From: Hyphomonas sp.
Lineage (GTDB): Bacteria > Pseudomonadota > Alphaproteobacteria > Caulobacterales > Hyphomonadaceae
Length of the DNA: 10,185 nt
Direction: 5' to 3'
NCBI GenBank assembly: GCA_003486945.1
Contig: DNFL01000200.1
Coordinates: forward strand, 1,395 to 11,579
Both the position numbers and the translations under genes were made by a program. The notes beneath the pieces are model-generated. The model worked only from the letters and a program-made list of their open reading frames with translations. It was not told the DNA's origin and made no database searches. Numbering within the stretch: the stretch's first letter is position 1; every line of letters begins with the position of its first letter. Positions 1 to 7,829 of this stretch are shown here, piece by piece.

Positions 1-194
1 CCTGCATCGAACGCAATGCCATCGGCGCCGTGAAAGCGGCCAATGCCGCACGCCTTGCCTTGCATTCACTCGAACAGACCAAGGTTACGCTCGATCAGGT
101 GATCGAAACGATGCGCCAGACCGGCATAGACATGTCGTCAAAGTACAAGGAAACGAGCCAGGGCGGACTGGCTGTTAACGTCGTCGAGTGCTGA
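1..194 (+). CDS. sdaA: L-serine dehydratase (iron-sulfur type), C-terminal fragment
   Basis: This is the 3' end of a gene that begins outside the window; the reading frame runs from base 3 to the TGA at 192-194 and gives 63 residues. The enzyme deaminates L-serine to pyruvate and ammonia with a 4Fe-4S cluster in the cytoplasm. The fragment opens with [12 protein letters not shown] and ends with [17 protein letters not shown], both hallmarks of the alpha domain of one-chain SdaA enzymes. The last residue is cysteine, which in the characterised Legionella enzyme folds back into the active site and binds the cluster ('tail in mouth'). The first visible Cys lies 62 residues before it, the spacing I recall between the last internal cluster ligand and the terminal Cys in that enzyme. 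The next gene converges on it with only 3 bases between the stops. Confidence 0.9.
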   Translation, partial: CIERNAIGAVKAANAARLALHSLEQTKVTLDQVIETMRQTGIDMSSKYKETSQGGLAVNVVEC

Positions 195-197
195 GCT

Positions 198-596
198 TCA
201 GTCGTTTGAAAGCGCGCGCAGGACTTTCGCCATCGTTTCCAGTTTGGTGACCGAACCGGTGCGGTCGATCAGCGTATGACACCGCGCCCGCGCTTCATTG
301 ATCGGATCGCGTTTGTCGGGTGTGCCGGCTTCTGCATCCTGGAAGAGTTCGGCAATCGGAACGCGCAGGACCCGCGCAACGTTCGCCAGCATGCCTGCGC
401 TCAGGCGGTTGGTACCGGTCTCATACTTCTGAAGTTGCTGGTGGCTGATGCCGAGTTCCTGTCCTAACTCGGACAAGGTGAAATTCTGCGACGTACGAAG
501 CTCTCTGATCTTTTCCCCTACCATCTGGTCAATCCTGGTTGGGGAGCGGGAACCGGCAATTCGCATGTCGTCGATCATTTTTCTACCTTTTGGCAT
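198..596 (-). CDS. XRE-family (SinR-like) helix-turn-helix transcriptional regulator
   Basis: A small cytoplasmic DNA-binding protein, 132 residues from the chosen start. Residues 25-84 form a Cro/C1-type HTH domain (VGEKIRELR, then LSELGQELGISHQQLQKYETGTNRL, then VARVLRVPIAELFQ). The QQLQKYETGTNRL stretch resembles the recognition segment of a short XRE subfamily common in Alphaproteobacteria. The C-terminal 45 residues are charged and helical with no recognised domain. Start choice is uncertain. ATG 596-594 lies 12 bases after GGAGGG (minus strand; plus-strand 609-614). ATG 578-576 has AAAGGT 6 bases upstream and would give 126 residues. An in-frame ATG at 632 would add 12 residues but runs through the ribosome site and is unlikely. 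It follows tamB on the same strand, but the 117-base AT-rich gap suggests its own promoter. The target genes are unknown. Confidence 0.85.
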   Translation of the reverse strand: MPKGRKMIDDMRIAGSRSPTRIDQMVGEKIRELRTSQNFTLSELGQELGISHQQLQKYETGTNRLSAGMLANVARVLRVPIAELFQDAEAGTPDKRDPINEARARCHTLIDRTGSVTKLETMAKVLRALSND

Positions 597-713
597 TTTT
601 TTGTTGATCCCTCCACAGTAAGTGGAAGGCAAGCGTTTCAGTATTAAAAAAATCGTTCTACTGGCCCAAAATGTATAAAAAACCGTCTTGATCCAAGATG
701 ACCAACTGCGGTG
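597..713 (-). promoter_or_regulatory. AT-rich control region upstream of the XRE gene
   Basis: This is the only clearly AT-rich stretch in the window, lying between the tamB stop and the XRE start. On the minus strand a possible promoter is TTGGGC (plus 664-669), a 17-base spacer, and TAATAC (plus 641-646), which would start a leader of about 40 bases. The -10 matches consensus only moderately. Between it and the start codon is a short inverted repeat, TCCAC-N5-GTGGA (612-626), which touches the GGAGGG ribosome-binding sequence at 609-614. It could be an operator for autoregulation or a weak hairpin over the ribosome site. Both readings are inference. Confidence 0.35.
677..698 (-). terminator. 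Possible weak rho-independent terminator after tamB
   Basis: Read on the minus strand, 16 bases after the tamB stop codon, a TCTTG-GAT-CAAGA hairpin (plus 686-698) is followed by CGG and a run of six T (plus 677-682). The stem is only five pairs and AT-rich, so termination may be leaky and some tamAB transcripts could continue into the XRE gene. The same palindrome could instead be a protein-binding site. Confidence 0.35.
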
Positions 714-3700
714 TCAGTAGTCTCGTTTCCAACGTACGGAAACACGCGATTCACCCTTAGAGCTGGTCTCTGAGGACACCGACACCTGCGGGCGTGGCTG
801 CCATTCAACTTCCACGCTGTTTCCAGCCGCGCCTTGTGTTGTCACCTCGAGGTAGACATCCGGAGCGAGATACTGACCGACGCCCAACTCGGCGTTGCCG
901 GTATCGTCCACCCCCAGCCGCAAACGATCTATGCCGAGTCCCGCCTGAATAGCGCCGATGGGATCAAGTCCGCCGCCCTGTCCGGACAGGCGCGCAATTG
1001 ATGCAGCGAGTTCCGCAGCTTCCAGCGCCGACAAATCGACTGACGATCTGCCGAACAGCATCCGTGACAGTATTTCGTCCTGTGGCAGGGAAGGCGTGCT
1101 TGTCAGTTCGAAGGTTGGCCGCGCCGGCGCGCCGCCGACATCTACCCGAACATTAAATCCATCGACCTGACGGTTTGCGGCAATCGCCATGCGAGCAGTA
1201 TCGAGCGGCCCGTCGAACGTGATCAGGCCGCTCTCGAATTCAAACGGGCGCTGAGCGAGTTCCAACGATCCTCGCGCCAGTGTTGCGCGTCCGTTCAGCA
1301 GGATATTGCTGGGTGTTCCGGTCAGGGTGAGGTTCACGCCCCAATCCGTTTCAAGACCTCGTCCATGGAATGCAATTCCACGCGGCGCTGAAACTGCCAG
1401 ATTCATTCGGATCGGCTTGTCGAGCAACGGATCGCGCCTGGCGCCATTCTCTTGGTCATCCCAACGCACGTTCAGCGTACGGATGTTGCTTCCTGCGAGG
1501 TTGTCGATCGCGAAGCGGGCATTGTCGATGGTCAACTTGCCGCTGAGCAATCGGTGATCGGAAAGCTCGTCAAGTTTGGCATTTCCGGAGACACGGGCGA
1601 CATCACCAGCGCGGTCATATACCATTAGTCGATCCAGCTTCACGCCGATTCCGGCCTCGCTCTCTGCCAGACGACCATCGAAAGAGAGAGTGCCCCCGCC
1701 AGGGCCTGCAGCATTGCCGCGCACTTCCAGAAGATTGTTCTCGATCCCGGCATCCAGGGTAACCGCATTGAGACGGAAACCCATGGCTCCATACTCATAA
1801 AGGCCGTTGGCAATACGCGCCTCTCCTTTGACAGATGGCGTGTTCATAGAACCAGAGAGTTCGAAATTGCCGGTAACGGCGCCGCCGATATCGTGCCCAT
1901 AGGCAATTGCAACAAGACGCAGCGCGTCGAGCTTTCCATCGAGATTGATCTGGCCGCGGATTGCACTGTCGCGGTCAGGCTGAACGAGTTCTCCGGCTGT
2001 TGCCACCATGGGCAACTGTGCCTGTGCTGAAATCCTGAGGTCGGGCCCGTAAGAGGCGTCGCTGGTCAGAGAGAGCGTGCGGCCTTCCAGAGTTCCGTTG
2101 AGGCGCATGTCGATTGCGGCGTCGACACCTGAAACCGGGCTGCGCGCCACGAATGACAGATTGCCTGAAGGTGTCTCGCCATAGAGCCGGCCACCGGCGC
2201 GGCCGGAAATCACCGCCTCCACTGGCGGCAATCCAAGCGCAGACAGAACGGGCGCGATGGAAACATTGTCAATTGAAACCAGGCTACTTGTCGTTTCTGC
2301 GCCGGGCAGCAGACGTGCACCGATACGCCCGCCGAGGGCCGAAATGTCGGCGTCAATTGTGAGGTTTGGTTCCATCGTCCACGCAATATCTCGGCGGGTC
2401 GCGATGGCAATTCCGAACAGCGTGCCATCGAACGATGCGGTGCCGGATATACTTTCCGCACCGGCGACGAGACTGCCGGCAAACCGAACGTCACTGATCA
2501 CGCCGTCTTCCTGATCCACCAGCCGGCCCGTGACCTTGTATCCATCCGCTGTCGTCTCGATGACGGCGGTGACAAGATCGATTGTGTAGTCCGGCGTGAC
2601 AGCAATATTCAGCGCCCGGATCTCTCCGCCCACTGCGAAAGGATCGGACTTTAACCGCCCGCCCGTGCCTTTGAAACTGAGGTTTCCAAAGGAAACGCCG
2701 CCAAGGTTGAGCGCTGTCGCCTGCGCGTCCACGTTCAGGTCCAGCCCGCCATCGTCTGCAATGAGAGCTGTTCCGGAAATGACGATGTCAGCGAGTTTTC
2801 CACGCAGGTTGACAAGCCGGGTCAGTCCAGGGCGGCGATCCAGATAGAAAGAGGCAGATGCAGGCTGTCTGCTCGAGACACCGGCGAGGCTCACCGGGCC
2901 GAACACTGAGCCTTCCAGAAATTTGAGGTTCACGTTGCTTGAGAGGTCTGAAACCTTCCGGCCGCTGACCAGTGCGTTGCCGCCCATTGATGTGCCGCTG
3001 ATGCGAAGTCCGTCATCCTCCGGCGTGATGCGCAAGTTCACGGAATTCAGATCTACAATGTTCCCGGACACGTCTATCGGAACTTTCTGCGCGCCCACGA
3101 GGCGGAGATCCGGCGCGCCCGGACCGTAGATTGCGCCGGTCATCTGTCCTTCAAATCCGCGCAGCCGGAGGTCTAGGCGTTGAACCGAGCCCCAGTCCGG
3201 CCGGATCCGCAGGATCCCGCGCGCCGTGCCGGAGCCATCGACAAGAGGCTGCAGAGCATCTGTCCCGATGCGAAGGCCGGAAAAGTTGAGATTGAGACCG
3301 ATCTCGAGATCGTCAAACTTTCCTTTCGCCTGCACAAATCCGTTGGCATTGCCCGTCACGCCGCCGGGCAGCGCAGCGAGTGATTGGGCGACGCGGCCCG
3401 AAACATTAAGCGTTCTTTCAGGGATGCTTGCTTCGCCAAGCAGTTGCGCTGTTCCCGATTGGTGGGCCAGTTCCGCCGCATTGACGATCAGCCGCTGCGT
3501 GGAAATATCATACACACCGTTTCCGGAAAGGCGCACTTCAGGCCCCAGCGCATTCACAGCAATCCTGTTTTTCGCAAGCGGTTCCAGAACCGAAACATCT
3601 ACGCTGATAGGTATCCGCCCGTTTTCGTAAGCCGCTTCAACTGGCCCTTTGGCACTGGCGAAGGGTACGTTTGAGCGGTCATTGAAATCAACCTGCGCAT

Positions 3701-4820
3701 TCCCGGAATAACGGTAAGTGCCTGTATCCTGAATCAGTTTGCCGTCGAGAAAGAGATGATCGATTCCATCCCAGAAGGGTTCAAGTGTCGAAAGCTCTGC
3801 CTTCAGGTCTGCAGCCTCCGAGAGGACGAAGCGTCCAGCCGGCGTCTTGCCTGCAAGTTTGACATGTCCTGCAGCTGTCCTCAGGTCCAGCACGAAGTCC
3901 GTTGAACGGCTCGCCATAGTCGCGACAAGTTCGGCTTCGGTTTCGGACCCGAGAAAGGCTGCAAAGTTTGCCGGAATGGGAAGCGCAGACGCATCCAGCC
4001 GGAGACTGCTTTCTATTCGCTTGTCCTCAATCTTCGCTGAGAGAAAAGCCTTGTCCGCACCGTCAATCGAAAGCTTCGCCTCTGCCAGGCCTTCTACCAG
4101 ACTGCCTGCGCCGGAAGCGGTAAGGACGGCTGACGAGCCGTCCTGCAAGCGCAGCAAATGCGCGAACGTACCCAGCGCAGGAGCGATGCCTTCTACATTC
4201 ACATCGAATGAGCCATCCCGCTTTCTTGCGATGCGTGCATCAATCCGATCGCCGGCACCTTCAAGTGGAGTCAGGGAAAGTTCGGTTTCGAGAGTGCCAC
4301 TGCGTTCATTTATGAAGCGGGCTGAAACAGAAGATGCAGACTTGGGTCCCGCGACACCGTCTTCGAGTACAAGCCGCCCAATCGTTCCGCGTTCCAGCCG
4401 TACGGTCCACGCGCTGCTCTCCGACTTCGGCCGCGGCTCGCGCACAGGTACGCGGAGAACGTTGATTTCGGCGATTGCGACTGATTCCAGTTCCACTTTC
4501 CGCGATAGCAGCGACAGGGGCGACCACCGCATACGCACATCCGACACGGTTACCCATGCGCCACCGGCATCACGCACTTCGATGGAGCCAAGAGAAAAGT
4601 CCGAGAGCGGATCACCTTCCAGTTTGCGGACACTCAGCCGGCCGTAACCGGCAATCTCGCGCCCATCGATCTGGGAAACAACAAAGTCGCGCCCGGAATC
4701 CGTGGCGATCCACCACCGGGCCGTGACCATCAGCAATGCCAGCAGCACAGCGATTGAACCGGCCCATGCCGCTACCGGCCGGCGCTTGAACAAGGCGAGG
4801 ATGTTGGCGAGGAGCGGCAT
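714..4820 (-). CDS. tamB: Translocation and assembly module protein TamB (DUF490)
   Basis: A 1368-residue protein, a little longer than E. coli TamB (about 1260). TamB is held in the inner membrane by one N-terminal helix and spans the periplasm to meet TamA; family members act in outer-membrane protein assembly and, as AsmA-like repeating beta-groove proteins, in phospholipid transport to the outer membrane. The sequence shows a basic KRRP stretch (residues 12-15), a single hydrophobic helix (about 16-37, ending TARWWIATDSGRDFV), then over 1000 residues of alternating beta-strand pattern without cysteine-rich or catalytic motifs. The C-terminal DUF490 domain contains the family signature LPQDEIL (1245-1251) followed by LFGR (1255-1258), and the chain ends in an aromatic residue (VRWKRDY). 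Its ATG shares one base with the tamA stop (TGATG), indicating translational coupling. Confidence 0.95.
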   Translation of the reverse strand: MPLLANILALFKRRPVAAWAGSIAVLLALLMVTARWWIATDSGRDFVVSQIDGREIAGYGRLSVRKLEGDPLSDFSLGSIEVRDAGGAWVTVSDVRMRWSPLSLLSRKVELESVAIAEINVLRVPVREPRPKSESSAWTVRLERGTIGRLVLEDGVAGPKSASSVSARFINERSGTLETELSLTPLEGAGDRIDARIARKRDGSFDVNVEGIAPALGTFAHLLRLQDGSSAVLTASGAGSLVEGLAEAKLSIDGADKAFLSAKIEDKRIESSLRLDASALPIPANFAAFLGSETEAELVATMASRSTDFVLDLRTAAGHVKLAGKTPAGRFVLSEAADLKAELSTLEPFWDGIDHLFLDGKLIQDTGTYRYSGNAQVDFNDRSNVPFASAKGPVEAAYENGRIPISVDVSVLEPLAKNRIAVNALGPEVRLSGNGVYDISTQRLIVNAAELAHQSGTAQLLGEASIPERTLNVSGRVAQSLAALPGGVTGNANGFVQAKGKFDDLEIGLNLNFSGLRIGTDALQPLVDGSGTARGILRIRPDWGSVQRLDLRLRGFEGQMTGAIYGPGAPDLRLVGAQKVPIDVSGNIVDLNSVNLRITPEDDGLRISGTSMGGNALVSGRKVSDLSSNVNLKFLEGSVFGPVSLAGVSSRQPASASFYLDRRPGLTRLVNLRGKLADIVISGTALIADDGGLDLNVDAQATALNLGGVSFGNLSFKGTGGRLKSDPFAVGGEIRALNIAVTPDYTIDLVTAVIETTADGYKVTGRLVDQEDGVISDVRFAGSLVAGAESISGTASFDGTLFGIAIATRRDIAWTMEPNLTIDADISALGGRIGARLLPGAETTSSLVSIDNVSIAPVLSALGLPPVEAVISGRAGGRLYGETPSGNLSFVARSPVSGVDAAIDMRLNGTLEGRTLSLTSDASYGPDLRISAQAQLPMVATAGELVQPDRDSAIRGQINLDGKLDALRLVAIAYGHDIGGAVTGNFELSGSMNTPSVKGEARIANGLYEYGAMGFRLNAVTLDAGIENNLLEVRGNAAGPGGGTLSFDGRLAESEAGIGVKLDRLMVYDRAGDVARVSGNAKLDELSDHRLLSGKLTIDNARFAIDNLAGSNIRTLNVRWDDQENGARRDPLLDKPIRMNLAVSAPRGIAFHGRGLETDWGVNLTLTGTPSNILLNGRATLARGSLELAQRPFEFESGLITFDGPLDTARMAIAANRQVDGFNVRVDVGGAPARPTFELTSTPSLPQDEILSRMLFGRSSVDLSALEAAELAASIARLSGQGGGLDPIGAIQAGLGIDRLRLGVDDTGNAELGVGQYLAPDVYLEVTTQGAAGNSVEVEWQPRPQVSVSSETSSKGESRVSVRWKRDY

Positions 4821-6637
4821 CAGAATGCCTGCCCGATGGAAATATAGACCTGCACCGGACTGTCGCCGTCGCGCGGGTCAATCGGCGTGGCGATATCAAA
4901 GCGGATCGGTCCGAAGCCGGGATAGTAACGTACGCCCAGGCCAACCGCCGCGCCGGCATCAGAAAATAGAGATCCGGCATTGTCAGCGGCACCGCCAAAA
5001 TCGACGAACGCCGCATAGCCAAAGCGCTCGGAAGCGCGCCAGCGAAGTTCCGCAGTCGAGGCAAACAAGTTGCGCCCGCCTTGCAGATTGCCGAGGCTGT
5101 CAGTCGGCGAAAGGCTTTGATAGTCATAGCCGCGCACTGTGCCGCCGCCGCCGGCAAAGAACAGTTTGTCAGGCGGCACGGCGTTCGACCCGGCAAATGC
5201 TCCGTACTCGGCGCGAAAGGCCGCAACGATGTTTTCGGAGATAGCGCGATAGGTTGAGCCCGTAAGATGTATGCGCGTATAACCGGGCGTGGCGTCGCCG
5301 AACGAAACACCGGACTCCACTCCGGCAAACAGACGCAGCCCGGATTGCGGGTCCAGCGGATCACCTACATCTGTGTAGGTTAGCCCTACCGGGAAGGCGA
5401 GCGTCACAAGTTCGCGTTCGATTCCGCCAACGATCTTGGCGCGCTGGTCTATGGTTCGCGTCGCATCCAGTTCGGCGCCAACGGAAAGGCGAAGCTGGCG
5501 ACTGAAAGGCTGCGAGAGGCTGGCGCCGAGCTTTGCGCCTTCCAGGTCATACGCGTCAGTCTCCTCTGCGCGCACGCCCGCTTCAAGGGCGAGTGTCCGA
5601 CCAAAACGGCCGATATTGGGAAGCTCGTATGTTGTGGTCAGGTCGCGGGCGAGCGTGGCGACCTTGGTGCTGACCCGGAACCTGTCGGCCCGGCCTGTCA
5701 GGTTGCGGCGTTCCCAGTATGCGTCAACGCCGACACCTTCTGTGGTCGAGGCGCTGAAGCCGGCACCGATGGTGCGTGGTTTGCCTTCCACCAGCGTCGC
5801 GGTGACAGTGTGGAGGCCGTCCGCGCCTGGCGCGTCGGAAACAGCGACGCCAATACCGTCATACAGTCCTGTGGAGCGCAGGCGTGTGCGCAGGCGGTCA
5901 ATGACGCCCGGTGTATACAGATCGCCGTCGCGCCATGTCTTCAGGGTGCGGATCGTCTCCGCGTTGCGGCCCTCCGCCTCCGGCGCTTCTAGTGCGCCAA
6001 GCCGCACCTGCGGCCCCGGAACCAGCATGAAGGTCAGGTCTACATTGGCCTCATGCCGCGAAGCCAGAACATCGATGCCGTCGCTTCGGGCAAAGGCGTA
6101 TCCTTGCCGGCGCAGCTGCGCGACCAGCAGATCATCGATTCGTTCAATCGTGTCCGTGCGCGCTATCGCGCCGCGCGGCAGATCCTCAAGGATGAGGTCC
6201 AGCGTCTCGGCCACTTCCGGCTGGATTGCGTCGCGTCCTTCGTATCCCCGGGTCGACACGGTAAACACGCGCCCCGGCCGTGCCTGCAGAACTGGCCGGT
6301 CCGTCAGGGTGTCGACGCGCGAAGGCATAACCTCGGCAGCAAGATACCCTTCCGAGGAAAGATAATCCTGGATCAGCTGAGCCGAACCATTCAGGCGGTT
6401 GCGCACTTCCAGAACGCTGCGGGGCGGCTCTTCGGCGACTTGCAGCAGTTCGTTTGCCCGCGCCCGCAACTCCGGCGGAATGCCCTGCACATCTGCGCGG
6501 GCGGATTTTTCGGGCTCGCGGGTGAGTGTCGATTGAAAGTTCGGAATCAGGCTGCAGGCAGACACCGACACCAGCAGAGCCGCCCCGGCCAAAGGCCGGG
6601 CGATCGTCCACATAGGGGCCGTTATCACCGGTTTCAT
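4820..6637 (-). CDS. tamA: TamA, Omp85/BamA-family outer-membrane protein with apparent lipobox
   Basis: A 605-residue Omp85-superfamily protein, the outer-membrane partner of TamB. After the signal region, residues about 50-285 fit the three POTRA domains typical of TamA (for example the RLRTRLRSTGLYDGIGVAVSD segment ending the last one). Residues about 288-605 form a 16-strand beta-barrel, with the conserved loop-6 motif VRGYD at 501-505 in GGGGTVRGYD, a late strand GVRYYPGFGPIRFDIATPI, and a terminal phenylalanine as expected for outer-membrane barrels. The N-terminus is unusual: a hydrophobic stretch ending V25-S26-A27-C28 matches a lipobox, with Ser after the Cys, which suggests lipidation at Cys28 and outer-membrane retention; E. 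coli TamA has an ordinary signal peptide. ATG 6637 has only a weak upstream GAG; an alternative start at Met9 would keep the signal sequence. It is first in the operon, divergent from the antiporter. Confidence 0.94.
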   Translation of the reverse strand: MKPVITAPMWTIARPLAGAALLVSVSACSLIPNFQSTLTREPEKSARADVQGIPPELRARANELLQVAEEPPRSVLEVRNRLNGSAQLIQDYLSSEGYLAAEVMPSRVDTLTDRPVLQARPGRVFTVSTRGYEGRDAIQPEVAETLDLILEDLPRGAIARTDTIERIDDLLVAQLRRQGYAFARSDGIDVLASRHEANVDLTFMLVPGPQVRLGALEAPEAEGRNAETIRTLKTWRDGDLYTPGVIDRLRTRLRSTGLYDGIGVAVSDAPGADGLHTVTATLVEGKPRTIGAGFSASTTEGVGVDAYWERRNLTGRADRFRVSTKVATLARDLTTTYELPNIGRFGRTLALEAGVRAEETDAYDLEGAKLGASLSQPFSRQLRLSVGAELDATRTIDQRAKIVGGIERELVTLAFPVGLTYTDVGDPLDPQSGLRLFAGVESGVSFGDATPGYTRIHLTGSTYRAISENIVAAFRAEYGAFAGSNAVPPDKLFFAGGGGTVRGYDYQSLSPTDSLGNLQGGRNLFASTAELRWRASERFGYAAFVDFGGAADNAGSLFSDAGAAVGLGVRYYPGFGPIRFDIATPIDPRDGDSPVQVYISIGQAF

Positions 6638-6809
6638 ACGCTACTCAGCATTCTGCGGATAGAATCTTGCAATAATTGGCCCAGTGATAGGGCAGGAACC
6701 ATAACGTTCACTTGATAGGTGAAACGGTAATGCAGTCTGGTTAACGCCGATTGCGCTGGCAGGCCCGGCCCACCTATAAGACGCCCCTGCAACCTGGGAT
6801 TCGGCTAAA
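6638..6809. promoter_or_regulatory. Divergent intergenic region between tamA and the antiporter
   Basis: These 172 bases contain no gene and must hold promoters for both directions. I cannot place a convincing tamA promoter. Visible structure includes an imperfect inverted repeat at 6705-6726 (CGTTCAC, seven bases TTGATAG, GTGAAACG; one-base bulge). A second pair is ATAGGTG at 6715-6721 with CACCTAT at 6771-6777, the latter overlapping the -10 of the rightward promoter. Two GANTC sequences (6662-6666 and 6798-6802), the CcrM methylation target in many Alphaproteobacteria, lie close to the two start codons. An 11-base match to the tetR operator is at 6703-6713. Confidence 0.5.
6751..6780 (+). 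promoter_or_regulatory. Candidate sigma-70 promoter for the antiporter-queF operon
   Basis: TTGCGC (6751-6756) and TATAAG (6775-6780) are separated by 18 bases. The -10 matches TATAAT at five of six positions. Transcription would begin near 6787, about 23 bases before the antiporter ATG, leaving a short leader with a modest GGGA ribosome-binding sequence at 6796-6799. Confidence 0.45.
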
Positions 6810-7829
6810 ATGATGTACCTTTTCGTGATTTGCGGCCTGTTTCTGCTGTTCATCGGGGGCGAGGCGCTGGTCCGGGGTTCCGTGAGCGTGGCCCGCAAGC
6901 TGAACATATCCGAGTTGGTCATTGGTCTGACACTGGTTGGATTTGGCACATCCGTGCCGGAACTGGTGACAAGCCTTCAGGCCATAGAACGCGGCGCCGT
7001 GGGTATTTCCGTCGGCAACGTCGTCGGGTCCAACATTGCCAATATCCTGCTGGTTCTGGCGCTTGCGGCGCTGATTTCTCCGATCGTGGTCAATCCCCAG
7101 GCGCTGCGGCGCGATGGATCGATCATGATCGCCGTCACCCTGATACTCTGCGCCATGATGTGGTTCGACCTGTTCAGCCGCATCGCCGGTTTCGGCCTTG
7201 TCGGACTGTTGATTGCCTACCTCGCTTTTTCCTTGTTGGCTGACTCCAAACCGGACAGTGCCGCCGGAGAGTTGCACCGCGCCGAGGGAGAAACGGTTGA
7301 AACGCAGTTTGGACTTGCCACGGGCATCCTGATTGCCATTGCCGGCCTTGCCGGCGTAGTCGCGGGCGCGAACTTTCTCGTGACCGGTTCCGTCTCGATT
7401 GCGCGGTCCTTCGGTATCAGCGAAACCGTCATTGGCCTAACAATCGTTGCGGTCGGCACCAGCCTTCCGGAGCTTGCCACGTCTGTCGTCGCCGCTATCC
7501 GCAAACGTGCCGACGTCGCCATCGGCAACATCATCGGCTCCAACATTTTCAACATCCTGGGTATCCTCGGCATCACCGCGCTGGTGCACCCGTTCAGCAT
7601 CCGCGGCGATATTTCGGCCGACGCCATCGCCGGCGATGCGCCCGTAAGCATCATCTCGAACATTGATGTTGGCGCGCTCGTACTTTCGGCAGCGCTGCTG
7701 ATCCTGTTCGCCTTCACCGGCAAGCGCATCTCGCGCTGGGAAGGCGGGGTGCTGCTGCTGGGTTATACTGTCTATATGGGCCTCACATTCGGCTTCATTC
7801 CAACCATAGGCCTTCTTCCCAATGGCTGA
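6810..7829 (+). CDS. Calcium/sodium antiporter, YrbG/CaCA family
   Basis: A 339-residue inner-membrane protein of the Ca2+/cation antiporter superfamily, predicted to export Ca2+ in exchange for Na+ (or H+). Two homologous halves are clear, each with the paired alpha-repeat motifs that form the ion site: GFGTSVPE (44-51) with [10 protein letters not shown] (69-78), and AVGTSLPE (214-221) with [10 protein letters not shown] (239-248). The acidic residues Glu51 and Glu221 in these motifs are intact. About ten hydrophobic helices are visible. The linker between halves (about 145-167) is short and hydrophilic, as in the bacterial YrbG type, without the large regulatory loop of animal NCX proteins. 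The start is ATGATG, so Met1 or Met2 may be used. The stop overlaps the queF start by 8 bases, so the two genes are almost certainly cotranscribed. Direction and ion selectivity are inferred from the family. Confidence 0.93.
   Translation: MMYLFVICGLFLLFIGGEALVRGSVSVARKLNISELVIGLTLVGFGTSVPELVTSLQAIERGAVGISVGNVVGSNIANILLVLALAALISPIVVNPQALRRDGSIMIAVTLILCAMMWFDLFSRIAGFGLVGLLIAYLAFSLLADSKPDSAAGELHRAEGETVETQFGLATGILIAIAGLAGVVAGANFLVTGSVSIARSFGISETVIGLTIVAVGTSLPELATSVVAAIRKRADVAIGNIIGSNIFNILGILGITALVHPFSIRGDISADAIAGDAPVSIISNIDVGALVLSAALLILFAFTGKRISRWEGGVLLLGYTVYMGLTFGFIPTIGLLPNG

Noticed and set aside
3847..4647. A 266-codon open frame on the plus strand inside tamB
   Set aside because: It is antisense to a well-supported TamB reading frame. 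Its product is Ser/Arg/Pro-rich low-complexity sequence typical of shadow frames at this GC content, with no recognisable domain.
4612..5364. A 250-codon minus-strand frame across the tamA-tamB junction
   Set aside because: It overlaps both genes in another frame, and the conserved C-terminus of TamA and N-terminus of TamB account for this DNA.
5436..6365. A 309-codon open frame on the plus strand inside tamA
   Set aside because: Antisense to conserved POTRA and barrel segments of TamA. The product is Arg/Ser-rich without domain motifs.
6638..6809. A preQ1 riboswitch controlling the antiporter-queF operon
   Set aside because: I looked for the preQ1-I pattern with an A-rich tail (AAAAACUA-like) and found none. 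The leader after the predicted transcription start is only about 23 bases.
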